Below are positions 1 through 10,629 of a stretch of 41,866 bases of DNA, one piece after another; position 1 is the stretch's first letter; every line of letters starts with the position of its first letter. The translations under genes were made by a program, and so were the position numbers. Source of the DNA: Actinomortierella ambigua (lineage: Eukaryota > Mortierellomycota > Mortierellomycetes > Mortierellales > Mortierellaceae); assembly GCA_016098155.1 (NCBI GenBank), contig JAAAJB010000310.1:1-41866 (forward strand). The letters are read 5' to 3'. The notes beneath the pieces were generated by a model, which was not told the origin of the DNA, searched no databases, and saw nothing but the letters and a program-made list of their open reading frames with translations.

Positions 1-557
1 GTAGCGAAACTGGAAACTCGGGTACTAAATGGACCGATCTATTACACCACAGTAGTTTATTTGTCTATAAGGAAAAATTTAAAGCACGAACTCGAGATTT
101 TTTTTAAACCTACGAGCCATATCGAAATGAATTGTTCTTGTGATATATAGGTCATTATTGATTCTATGAAGTGCGTCGGTATTAGTTTAAGGCACTTCGA
201 GGTCAAGACTTGGGGTCAAGAAAGACCATTTGACCATGACCTAGGAATGGTAAGACCTATTCCAAGTCTCGTTTATTTTGATGTCCTGTGTGAATTCTCT
301 CCTCCAGCAAAGCTGTACCAGTCGGTAGTGAAGAGGCCGGGGAGATGGGTACATTCATGCACTCCTTCCGTTTCTAAGACATCCCAACATCCTACCCCCC
401 CCTTCTGTATTATTATTTTTTTTTGGCGACAACTTGTCAAGCTACAATGACAGTAGCGAATGGTGAGGTAGCAAAGGATTGTACTGGATCGACTCTGCAC
501 TTGCAAGGGAAGACGAGACTTGCTTTTTTTTTTTTTAGTAACAAGAAACGGAGCATC
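1..557. other. No recognised gene
   Basis: I see no protein family or RNA gene here. Short open frames exist but lack start context, splice partners or recognisable motifs. The stretch probably holds the 3' flank of the minus-strand KEN-box gene that ends at 558. Confidence 0.5.
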
Positions 558-1672
558 TCAGGGCTACAAACCATAGAGACAATATCAGTCACTGTTCAAG
601 GATGCGTGGACGTGCATCATGAGAATACCATCATGATCGAATACTTACGAAATCCATATGGCATTGGAAAAGTGACGGGGCGGTCCCAGAAAATCTGTCC
701 GTGATATCACTCAGGGGTGATCTATCAGTCGATGATCGATCATGCGATGACAGCAGCGTTGTCGTGCGGCATGCCAGAGGTGACATGGGCAGCGCTGGTG
801 GAGGCATAGTAATAAACGTGGAGGTAGTATTCTCTTTATCTTCGTCACTATCTTCCTTCTCCCTCGTCCGCCTAGCAGCCATCTCATCGCCACACTTGAT
901 CGCATGTGAAGGAGGCATAGGGAACGAAAACGTGAATGGTGACGAAAAAGGGACGGCTTCCTTAAAGTCATTGGCGATCGTGTGGACAGGGATTCCGGAC
1001 GGAGGGTTGTTTTCCTTGTTCTCCTCATCCTTAGCAATATCAGACACCTCTGCCACAGAGAACTCGCTATCTAAATCCATCTCCACAATCTTTTCCTCCG
1101 TCTCATCCAGCAATATTGCTTGGCTGGGCATGGGGCGTGGTAAGAAAACAAGTTCTTGGCGCAAGCTGCTGACTGACAAAGAAGCTTCTTCGATCAAGCC
1201 GGAACAAGCAACGAGCGTGTCAATACTCGTATCAGGTGAGGAAGGTCGTGATCTGGACTGAGACCAATGAGTGCCACTGACAGCTGGCGGGCTGGTGTGA
1301 TTGACAGGTGGTGGCGTTGTCGGCGTTCTTCCTCTGACGCGAATGGCAGGTCGTAGTGCAGCTCTAGAAGTCGGGTTGGATCGACGCGCGAGATGGGTAA
1401 TGACTCGGGAGCCGGAGGCTGTAGAGTGTTGTGCTGAGGGCTTTGAAGCGATGGACCTCGAGTTCTAGACCATAAAACAAAAAAAAAGGTGCGGGCGATC
1501 AAGTGACAGTTTCTGTGAGGATGTGGTGAGTGAGATACGCCAATGCCTCCTTGGAATATGGGAGGGGGTAGCTGAAGGGTACCTTAGCCTTTCTGTCCTT
1601 TTGCTTTTGCCTTGAGGCAGACTGTGCACCAGTGTAGATCGGCGGGTTGGATAGCTGCGGTTTCATGGACAT
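558..1672 (-). CDS. Disordered protein with two KEN boxes
   Basis: I do not recognise the family. Three exons are read on the minus strand: 1672-1508, 1464-649 and 563-558, about 328 aa. Intron 1 (1507-1465, 43 nt, GTCACT..TCTAG) joins two phase-0 ends, and the open frame then runs without a stop for 816 nt. The last intron (648-564) has a perfect GTAAGT donor, a CTGAT-like branch site and a TTTGTAG acceptor, and leaves only a Pro codon plus TGA. If it is not spliced, the frame ends at 631. The start is the first in-frame ATG (1672). The protein is rich in Ser, Pro, Thr and Arg, then acidic. KEN boxes lie near residues 205 and 265, and a PLSDIT motif near the C-terminus. KEN boxes are degrons read by the anaphase-promoting complex in many cell-cycle proteins, so an APC/C substrate is a reasonable but unproven guess. 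Confidence 0.6.
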
Positions 1673-1930
1673 GGCAGGAGCAAAGTCATTCAAAAAATGT
1701 GGATTTTAATAAAAGTTGTCTGTTTCTAGTCACAGCAATAAAAACGGGGCTGTGATAAAAAGACAAACACGTCATGATGAAGACAAAAGACAGCGGAGAG
1801 ATATGGGGCGTATTTCTACCTGTGAGGAGAGATTGGAGGACTTCCTTCGTAGTCTGCAAATATCCACAAAGAATATCTCCACAAGGACAAACAACGGCAT
1901 TGAAACTATTGTGATAACAGAGCTACGTGT

Positions 1931-2366
1931 CTAGTTCGATTTGCGAGTACATTTGAATCCCTCGGAAGTAGTAAGATGAGTCTCTCCATCTCCCTGAACG
2001 ATGGTGGGTTCGCCCTCGCAAAAGTGACCTGTAGGATACTCGTAATCGTCGTAGAATGCACAGCTGTAAAATTCGTCGTCATAAAACGCACCACAATAGC
2101 CTCCTCCCTCCATATTCTGCGGGTTATAGCATTTATCTAAGCCATCAACAATAGTAGACACATGAGTGAAATATTCCGCGGTGAAGCAAATAGTAAATCT
2201 AGAGCGTTCGATTCAACATACCAATGACGATCTCTTCCTTATGATATGGTGGGTTGGCGCATGTTGAAAAATCCACTTCGAGGGTCTCTGCATATACAAC
2301 TTGGTTTGACAGAGAGACAAGTACTAGGGTCTGTGCAGTAAGCAAGACAATGTAGCGGGAGATCAT
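1931..2366 (-). CDS. Small secreted six-cysteine protein
   Basis: Two exons (2366-2222 and 2136-1931) encode 116 aa. The 85-nt intron (2221-2137) has a GTATGT donor and a CTTAG acceptor, and keeps phase. Exon 1 starts with a hydrophobic signal peptide (about residues 1-26, likely cleaved after VVYA). The mature part has six cysteines (36, 51, 63, 74, 88, 111), an acidic aromatic core with a repeated C-x-AFYDD pattern, and a basic tail. No transmembrane segment follows the signal, so secretion to the wall or medium is likely. It lies upstream of the KEN-box gene on the same strand. I recognise no named family; it fits the loose class of small secreted cysteine-rich proteins. The exon join is inferred from splice signals and phase only. 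Confidence 0.6.
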
Positions 2367-2578
2367 TGTGAATGAAGTTGAGGCTGATGAAGGTTGTGAA
2401 CGTGGGTTACCTGAATGCTGAGAAGGTATTTATTCATACTACGTTTTATCCACTCGAAGATCCCTGCCCCTTTCTTTCTCCTTTGCTGTTCTCTTTAGGT
2501 ATGCCGTGCAATGTCCTTCTTAATCTCATTCCAGTCTGCTTTGCGCTCCTCCTGTTTTTTTTTTTTTTTTTTTTTTTG

Positions 2579-2895
2579 AAGGAGGGCGCCCACATCATAG
2601 CAGGATCCTTCGAACAACCCCTTTCCTCTAACGTGCCGAGGAGAACAACGCCTTTGCAACCTGCTAGACTGGCATGTACACCACCGTGCATTAGCACACA
2701 GCACAATCGGTTTGAGGTAGCAGTTCGGACTTCCCCCGTGCTACGGTGGTGAATGCATTACTGTTCAACATTGATGTCAATGTGTCGAACTGTTTAGACA
2801 GATACGTCGATTAAACTGGATTCTCTGCTTCATCACCATCCGCCCTCTTGTCACCCGGGATCCAACAAACTCATCTTGCTGTAGGTTTGAACAAT
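2579..2895 (+). pseudogene. Relic of a multicopper-oxidase 5' region
   Basis: Bases 2579-2750 match 4253-4430, the flank upstream of the oxidase gene; both carry GGAGGGCGCCCA, CATAGCAG, AGAGAAC-like and CCCCCGTGCT blocks in the same order. Bases 2818-2881 then match 4454-4519, the stretch ending at the start codon, including CATCCGCC and GGGATCCA-CAAACTC. The relic lacks the ATG (ATCTTGCTG against CGCAATGCTA) and the similarity fades soon after. It therefore looks like the promoter and leader of a second, lost oxidase gene, or a partial duplication. Confidence 0.65.
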
Positions 2896-4240
2896 TCTTG
2901 CGTCGATTTAATCTGTTTCTGTATTCACGTAAATAGTAAATGCACGAGGAGAGGAATGTATAGATAAAGACGAACGCGTAAAATCACTTCGCGGCACTCA
3001 TGTAGAGCCACCATAGCAATAAAGACCCTCCGTCTGCAGGCTCCGTAGAATCAGGCTAAAGGTAGGGTCTGAGGGCCGTTGCATACCGTCATGCAATGAA
3101 CGATCAAGCAACCGTAGCTTGGTCGAATGCCGACTTCATAGTGTACGTGCTGAACCGGGTTAGTGAGCTGAACGGTCGACTGAGAGAGCAGCACTTGTTC
3201 AAATAAACGCCGATAATAATATGAGAATATCGGAAAATGATTTCAAGGACAGGTCCGTATAAGTTCACGACCTGCTCCTACTGGCGGCATTTTTTTTTAA
3301 AAGAAGACTACCATCCAAAGACGGCGATTTGCAGCTAGACTAGAAGAACCTATGTTTATATCTGGTGACCCATACATCGGTTAGGTAGCTTCATGCGGCT
3401 TCGATTGAGGTAGAGTTAAATTATTATTTTCGTAGCCAGCAGGTCCAATGAGCGCGGGATTCCACCTTTTCTTCGGAAGTCAGTCTTTGAGCGGCCATAG
3501 TTTGAGAGCTCTCGACGACTCGTTGTCAATGGAATAGACGAGAAAATGATCAGGCACTCTACCTCGATGAAACACTTCTTACCTCCTACACCATTGCCAA
3601 CACCTACTTTTTAATATCATTTTACCAAGTGGGATAATTTTTTTGACTTTGCTATCCAGCAAGCAATGAGCACGGCGCGTGATAGACCCTTTACTGGTTT
3701 CCAATGTAGAGACTCTGGTGTCTATAAGGAGACAGTATCGAGGAGTACCTCACGATTCCATCTAACCATGCGGTTGTCCTCCTAGGGCGGCTAATGGCCA
3801 CATCGTGAGTCAAGTCCTCCGTGGAGAACTGGTAAAACCACCCCCTAGCAATTCACTGCAAAATTACAGCTTTCGCCGTTCCTTCCCTTTTTTTTTCTAA
3901 CAATGGGAGTTGGTCACATCTCCATCCCTTGCCTCTGCATATTGCTCCAGGAATCCACTCTCCTCGTCTTCAGGCGCCTCGCCGACCAAGGAGATAACAA
4001 TGCGAGAATCGTATTTTGAAAGGGTTACTGGGATGGAATCAGCTTCTCAAAAAAAAAAAAAAAAGTGTGCCCTTGGATTGGAGTTGTTCTTCACTTCTGA
4101 CCCCTTGGATCAAATGGAGGAGGGGTTAGAGTGGAGGAGGAGCACTCCTGGACCTTTCAAAAACTACAACGCTGAACTGAACAGCCTGCTTTCAGAGAGA
4201 TGAGCAATGATTCAAGGGGCAACTTCACCCTTACCCCTCG
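2896..4240. other. Gene-free stretch
   Basis: No open frame here shows family motifs or convincing splice structure. Homopolymer A or T runs occur near 3290, 3888 and 4050. The stretch lies between the oxidase 5' relic and its intact counterpart, so it may hold decayed remains of a duplicated gene, but I could not align it to oxidase exons. Confidence 0.4.
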
Positions 4241-4428
4241 GTTTTTTTTAGGACAAGGAGGGCGCCCATACCATAGCAGAATCTTTCGAATAACCCCTCT
4301 CACCAAATGCGTCCAAGAGAACGACGCCTTCGCTGCCTACTAGACCGGCACCGTGCATCAACACGCAACACCATCAGTTTAGTGACAATGGGGACAGCAG
4401 TCCAGACACCCCCGTGCTTGGTAGTACG

Positions 4429-4441
4429 AACTATTTAAATA
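4429..4441 (+). promoter_or_regulatory. TATA-like element of the oxidase gene
   Basis: An AACTATTTAAATA run lies about 75-85 bp upstream of the chosen ATG (4515). The relic copy at 2579 has no equivalent at the matching place. Its role is inferred from sequence and position only. Confidence 0.35.
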
Positions 4442-4514
4442 CGCCGAATATTTGAATTCTTGTTTTCATCTTCATCCGCCTTCTTGCCCCCCCCCTGGGA
4501 TCCACAAACTCGCA

Positions 4515-6795
4515 ATGCTACCACCCCACCTATCTTTGAACACGTTCATCCTCTTGATTGTCAATGCCAACGCAGTGCTAGGCTCCATTGGACCGAATGC
4601 GAATTTGCCAATTATCAATAGACAAATCGCCCCCGATGGATTCCGAAAATCCTCACCATTAGCTTCAGGTACAAGCATTCCTTACAGACCGGTGTCTTCT
4701 CACCCCGAAGATGAAAAAAAACACGAAGTTTTCAAGCAACTGACCAAGTTACATATTTCCATATTCTTTTATCTCACAGGAATTCTTCCTGGTCCCCTTG
4801 TATCGGGCATCAAAGGATCCGCGTTCTCAATAAACGTACTCGACAATCTAGTCGACCCAAGCTCCGATTTGGATGTTTCAATCAACTGGCATGGAATCTA
4901 CCAGAGTATGCCATCGGTCTTGACGGAATGAAGTCTCGTTCAATAGTCAAGCCGAAGGTCGGACAACTAACCTGAGGCCGCCTTTCTCTGTAATTTCTGG
5001 CTGTCCATTTTGTAGAGACTACCAATTTCGCCGATGGTGTCCCTGGTGTCACACAGTGTCCGCTTATACCGCGCGAAAGCTTTGTATATCAATTCAATGG
5101 CGCGGAGCAGGCCGGTACTTTCATGTATCATGGGTATTCCTTCGAAAACCCCGTCGATGGGGTCGCAGGTACGTTTCATCTGTGGCGTTGATTGAGAGTG
5201 GTACATTTGCAAATGAAGAAAAAATCATATTGACCTTGTATCATCACTCGCTTTGTACACTACCAGGACCCTTGGTCATTTACGATACACAAGACCCTCA
5301 GAGGTCGCTGTATGATGTCGACAATGAAAACACAGTTATCACACTTACGGACAACTACCACACCTCGACAAAGACCCTAATGGCCACCTATCTTAGTGCT
5401 GCAAGCAAAGGCAAGGCGCCCCAACCGGACAGCGGCCTGATCAATGGCAAAGGCCGGTATGCAGGAGGACCCCTCGTCCCCTTGACTGTGACCAGTGTCC
5501 GAAGGGGTCAACGCTACAGACTTCGATTGGTGAACACAGGCATATCCACTGCATTCTTCTTCTCCATTGACGGCCATCAAATGACTGTGATTGAGGTCGA
5601 TGGTGTTAGTGTTCAGCCTCTTGTTGTCGACAAGCTTCGGATCGATGTTGGCCAGCGATACTCCGTTGTCCTGAATGCGAATCAGCCTGTCAACAACTAT
5701 TGGATGCGAGCCGAGATGGATACCACATGCTTTTCCAATCCCAGCTCGGTCGACCATATGGTCCTCGGCATTTTGCGCTATGCCGGCGCCCCCGTCCGTG
5801 ATCCTACGACAGACCAAAAGGTTGCGCCACCATCCGTGCTACCTCTGAAGCAGACTGACCTCCATCCACTGATCCCAGTCCCAACCCCTGGCCAGCCTCA
5901 AGCTGGTGGTGAAGACTTCCTTGCCGTGTTGGACTTGACCTACGATGATGCCGCTTTTCGCTGGAATGTGAATGGCAAATCGTGGAAGCCTGAAACCGTT
6001 CCGACTCTCCTGAAGGTTCTGAATGGGGAGACGACGTTTCCAGACCAGACGGTGATTCCGCTGCCAGGTGCCGCCAAGTCGGTTGAGCTCGAGATCAACA
6101 GTACGTCCACCCGGCCCACACACGAGCGATACAGCACTTCATGATTGGTAGTACTTGTGCCTTTGGGGCTGGTTGTACTAATTTTTTTACTCCTCCTATT
6201 GAACGACTCTCACGCCAGACAAATTTGCATGCCCACAACCCATCCATCTGGTACGTACTGCATTCTGCTTCCTCCTGGGTGATAGGTTTACTTTTCCTGG
6301 TGGCATGGAGTGGGACATTTTGCCGAAAGCTAACATCCTTCCACACATCCTTTGCTCTTATCGCTGACGTGCCTTCTTTTTATTTTTCTTTGTTATTCCT
6401 GTTAGAATGGACACGTGTTCCACGTCGTAAGTGATGATGGCGTGACATTTAACTACGACAATCCAGTCATTCGCGACACAGTTACAGTCGGGGCCAACAG
6501 CAAGGTGGTTCTTCGATTTGCTCCTGGAAATCTTGGCGTTTGGTCACTTCATTCGCAAAACCAGTGGCACAGAAGCGCCGGACTTTTGGCTCAGCTCATG
6601 TATCCACCTGGTGAGATTGGTCAGGTAAGCAAGCTTATGGCTCTAATGCTGGCTTAATGTGAGCTACGACCGCGATCATGGATATAACAGAGATCTCACT
6701 ATTGACTGGAAATATTTGAATAGAATGTTCGCCCTACGATGGCTTGGCAGCGCTTGTGTCCCGCGTTTGACAGCTTCCGGAGTGTTACAGCATAA
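4515..6795 (+). CDS. Laccase-like multicopper oxidase lacking copper ligands
   Basis: Seven exons (4515-4668, 4780-4905, 5016-5168, 5267-6100, 6219-6250, 6406-6624, 6724-6795) join in consistent phase into 529 aa without stops. The protein has a signal peptide (about 1-23), three cupredoxin domains and laccase landmarks: APDGFRK, LPGPLVSG, INVLDNL, TTNFADGVPGVTQCP, GPLVIYD, PVIRDTV, and LCPAFD at the end. Active members bind four coppers through ten His and one Cys. Here motif 1 is N-W-H-G (normally HWHG), motif 2 is Y-H-G-Y (normally HSH), motif 3 is QPIHLNGH (normally HPFHLHGH) and motif 4 is HSQNQWH (normally HCHIxWH). Five of ten His remain and the type 1 Cys is Ser. Normal copper-dependent oxidation is therefore unlikely. 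An intact frame across seven exons argues against a simple pseudogene. A non-catalytic secreted role is inference. Confidence 0.85.
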
Positions 6796-7117
6796 TACCT
6801 TCCGGCGGAATCCTCAAGTACTCGCGTGGCACATAGCAGGCCGGTGATCAATGCTGCTTTTCCTTCGCTCTCGTTCTGTATCTTTACTATATCTATGTCG
6901 AAGCCAATCAATCATAAATACGACATTTTGCTATGCATATGTGACAGTGTGAGGTGACAACTTAAGAGTGGGTGAGGAAGTGGATGAATCTCAGGCACGG
7001 CCTGAGAGGGGCTCTCCAGGGTTGGTCAAATTATGACAGCAGTCCAACCAACTTTCAATTTTCTGTTTGTTTCATCTGTTACATCATTCACTTGTTCTTG
7101 CCCTCGCCGACTCGCCC
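6796..7117. other. Intergenic stretch
   Basis: This lies between the oxidase stop and the APH-1 start. I see no gene, repeat or RNA in it; it should hold the oxidase 3' end and the APH-1 promoter. Confidence 0.5.
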
Positions 7118-8341
7118 ATGACACTGCTCACATTCTTCTCCTGTGCATTTGCAGCATATGGTCCTGCTCTTGCGCTCTTCTTTATCCACATTGCACCGAA
7201 TGCACAGTTGGTCATCTTGATGGTGTCCAGGTAGGGCACTCTCCCCGCCATCGTTTTAAATCCTGCCAAAAAAAAACGCCTTTTCGTATATGGTTCCAAA
7301 AAACCTAAAGGAACTGACCATGAGTTGTCGTGAATGTTGTTCAATACAGCGCATTCTTCTGGCTGATATCGCTGTTACTCGCAACCGCGATATGGTTCAT
7401 AGCCAAAGGTAGCAAGGATGTCTTTTCAACGACCATCATCTATGCCGTCCTTCTCCAGGAGCTCTTTCGATGGCTATTGTACATGCTGATCAGGTATGTC
7501 ATTGGGAAAAGTTCCACTTTGGCATTTGCTATCAGAGGAGTATAGCCACTTATATACCTTATTCCGCTTTTTTTTTTTATTTTCGCTCTCTTCCTAGCCG
7601 AGCTGAGGATGGCTTGAACACCGTGTCGAAGCATCCCAAATCCAAGTTCAACCGTTCAGGATACGCGTACGCGAGTGGGCTAGGATTCGGCATCATGAGT
7701 GGATCCATCTCGTACATCACCATGCTCGTTCAGACTCTTGGACCAGGTGTCATCATGTGTCCATCATGTCCTTCTATCTCACTCTACTTTATCTCAGGTA
7801 AGAATCCAACGCGATGTCAAACCAAAAAAAAAAAGACTGTCCACTGAAATGAATCCCACGACGAATGCAGGTGTATGCCAATCTTGAGTTGGGCATAGGA
7901 CAGGATGTGACAAGGAGAGTAGACGCCGCCTTCTTTCGGTGCCATCATTAGAAATATTCGTACCATTGAGTTGTCGACCGTCAGCTCTGTGGTCCATCAT
8001 TGGCGCTGTCAGTGAGGACCTAGAATTATCGTTGTGCAAAGAGTGCTCACGTCCCACCAACTTCCTTATATTCGTTACTAGCCGTGACAACATGTTTGTT
8101 CATTTTGCACCACTGCGCCTGGATGGTGATCTCGTTCACCGGTTTCACGAGGCGGTCGTATATCCGAGTCGCCTGGGTGGTTGTCAGCCATTATGGTGCG
8201 TCTTACTTGACGCTCCTCAACGCAACAGCGGGTGTTAGATATGGCTGTGCTTTCTCAATCGGTGGCAATATCGCCATCCTTGCCATCTCGGCTATCATTG
8301 CTGTTGTAGATCTTCGCATGCTTCACCAAAAGACGGCATAG
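7118..8341 (+). CDS. APH1: Gamma-secretase subunit APH-1
   Basis: Four exons (7118-7230, 7350-7493, 7598-7797, 8082-8341) join in phase into 238 aa. APH-1 is the polytopic scaffold that assembles with nicastrin, presenilin and PEN-2 to form the gamma-secretase intramembrane protease. The protein starts MTLLTFFSCAFAAYGPAL, a typical APH-1 N-terminus. It has about seven hydrophobic segments, a charged loop (AEDGLNTVSKHPKSKFNR) before TM4, and the GLGFGIMSG glycine motif in TM4. Conserved membrane histidines appear near 162 (FILHH) and 189 (VVVSHYG). Length is slightly below the animal protein (about 250-265 aa), mainly from a shorter tail. Intron 3 (7798-8081) is long for this window and could hide a small exon, although the family alignment shows no gap. 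It converges on END3 with 228 bp between stops. Confidence 0.88.
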
Positions 8342-8569
8342 CGGATGACTAGCTTCTACCCATTCGTGTACATTACTCTCAATTCTCTCCGCTCGTCCAT
8401 GATACCCCCCCTCTTCTTTTCTAAATTCGAAAAATATTATTTGATTTTTTTCCCTTTGCTGTCTAATGGGCTAGGGCAGAGTGGGTTGGTATTGTATATC
8501 ATAGGGAGGATACGAGGAGGGAATAGATATGCTTCATGACACTGGGCAGAGGATATCGATTTTTTTTTC

Positions 8570-10414
8570 TTAAACGCGGCTAAGGCGCACCTTCTCCGCT
8601 TCCCGTTGACATTCCTTAATCTCGGACTGCGAGTCCTCGAGATGGGTCTCGAGCAACCCACGCTGCTCCCGGAGTTCGAGCACCATGCGGTCGAGCTGTT
8701 TGAGAGCATCACGCTGCCGTGCGACATCCCGTTCCTGATCGAGCAGCTGACGTTCAAGCGACGCCTCGTCATCCTGCAAGGCCATCTGTTGTTTGAACGC
8801 CAACAGCTCCGCGAGCTCCTTGCGGGCCAAATAGGTGTCGCCATGGGTCGATTGTGCTTTCCGCTCGGCATCCTCGATCTGACGCCGAATAGAGTCGAGC
8901 TCGGCCTTGAGCTGTTGTTCCAAGGTCGAGGCCTCGTGCTCGGATTGCTCCTTGCGTGTCATCCGCGATAGATAGTCGCCCGCCAGCGCATTCCCCTTCT
9001 CGCTCGAAAAGGCCGATTTGGTCGTGAACGAAAGAGGCACCGAGGGCCGGCCTGGTTGTTGACGCGACGCTGCCGTGCCAGAGGTGATGCTCTCCGCAAG
9101 ACTGTAGTTGGACTCGCCTGCAAAGGACGCGCGCAGCGTCGGCGGCAATGTCGATGGCACGCGCTTCCCCAATCGACGTTGGTTGAGGATGTGGAAGAAT
9201 GTGATACATTGGTCCTTTCCGATCGCTGGTGTGGCATTCACATTGACGAGTGCCCTATATTATTTCCATGTTCATTCGTTGAAAAAAAAAAGAATAATGG
9301 ATGTGAGCTTATTGAGCACCTTTCCCCCGTGATGCAAAGTAAATCCTTCGCGGAGGTTGAAACTCAAATTAGACGGCATATAAAAGAGTCCTTACCACGC
9401 GGCATTAATGTCTTCTCTGGGTATTTCTAATGCCTGGTACAGTTCCTCGAATTGGCCCACTAGTTTGGTCAAACAAATGATGGTACGCTGTTAGACTATC
9501 AAGCAGGCTGCATGCTATGATCCGCCTCATCGCCGTCTCACGCAGGAGGGGCAACGTACTTCTAACTTCTCCTGACGACATCTGGACGTTGTTCCTATAG
9601 ATGCTCTCATAGTTGGACCGATCGGATGGTGCAATGTACCAGTCAAAATCATCCGACAAGGTGGTATTCGACGCACCGGTAGCGTCCTAAGCAAGGAAGC
9701 AAACGAAATCAGCCTAATCAGATTGGAGGCCCGTGTTTCATGGATGATCAATCCTCACATCCCACCGATCAACGTCGAACACTTACCAGAACTGAAATAG
9801 CATCATAGTTGTGTGCGGCTGTAAAAGAGGTCTGGTACCCCTGAGGCTGTGGCGGGACATATCCACCAAAGTACTGAGCTTTGGAGGCAGGGATGAACTG
9901 AGGAGGGAGGGTTGCTGGGATCTCTGAGATCTCGCCGTTGAGGGCAGCATGGATAAAGCGCATTGCTAGCGCAAACTCGTCAAAGTCCATGTTGCCGTCT
10001 TTGTCAATGTCGCAAATCTCCCTAAATCCAAGCAGTAGGTAGGTTGAAAGAGAGATACAGGTAAGAACGTTGGTGCCTGAGAACGTTCAGTCAAAAGGGG
10101 GGGAGGGGGCAGGGAGAGGGGCGATGGTGTATTTCAAGACGGTCCTCCCGAAGAACGTACCAAATCTGACCAAGCAGGCCGACATGTAGGCCTGAGTTCA
10201 TAAACACCTGTCGTGCCTGGGCACCTACAAGTTGGAATGAGGATATGGTCATTGTGGGGAACAAAGTTGGCAATGCATGCTTTAGTGTCTGCTGGTTGCA
10301 TGCAAGGTGTGCCAAGTCTACTGACAGATGCAAGTTGTTACCGGAAATGTATCCATTCTGTGGGCCAAGACTAGAGAATATCTCAAAGTATTTGTTTCTT
10401 TCGTTGGGGTCCAT
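8570..10414 (-). CDS. END3: Actin cytoskeleton/endocytosis protein End3
   Basis: Six exons on the minus strand (10414-10342, 10224-10161, 10021-9787, 9686-9560, 9459-9396, 9254-8570) join in phase into 415 aa. End3 works with Pan1 and Sla1 at cortical actin patches in clathrin-mediated endocytosis. The first EH domain covers about residues 1-95 and includes a calcium-type EF-hand loop, DIDKDGNMDFDEF (about 50-62), followed by ALAMRFIHAALNGEI. The second EH-like part begins with DDFDWYIAPSDRSNYESIY and runs through KDQCITFFHILNQRRLGKR to LRASF, a signature of the End3 family. A coiled coil rich in Glu, Gln, Leu and Arg fills about 275-410. Length matches the family. The gene is divergent from SLS1. 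Confidence 0.9.
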
Positions 10415-10629
10415 GGTGAGTGGATGGCAGAGAGGAGGAGAAGTGGGAGATAGTGGGAGAACGATGAGCAATTGCAAGGCAGATGGAGGGAGGGCTAACA
10501 GGCCAAGTGGACCACTCAAACTGAAAAAAAAATGTGACGTTCATTTCCGCACTTGAAGCCCTGTGCAACCATGTTTCGTCGTAAACACCATTTGCTCGGG
10601 AGATTCTTGATCTCTGTACTTTTCTGACC
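10415..10629. promoter_or_regulatory. Shared END3-SLS1 divergent promoter region
   Basis: Only 215 bp separate the two start codons, so both genes must share or overlap promoter elements unless a start lies elsewhere. The stretch has purine/pyrimidine-rich parts and a short A run near 10523; I see no clear TATA box. Confidence 0.5.

Noticed and set aside
3910..4203. 97-aa frame with a poly-Lys run
   Set aside because: There is no homology, it contains an A homopolymer, and it lies in a gene-free stretch beside the oxidase promoter.
4515..6795. Reading the oxidase as an ordinary active laccase
   Set aside because: Each motif was checked at base level (for example AAC at the first His of HWHG, TCG at the type 1 Cys); the ligands are absent in the only phase-consistent splice model.
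8606..9430. Plus-strand frames over END3
   Set aside because: They are antisense shadows of the END3 coiled-coil exon.
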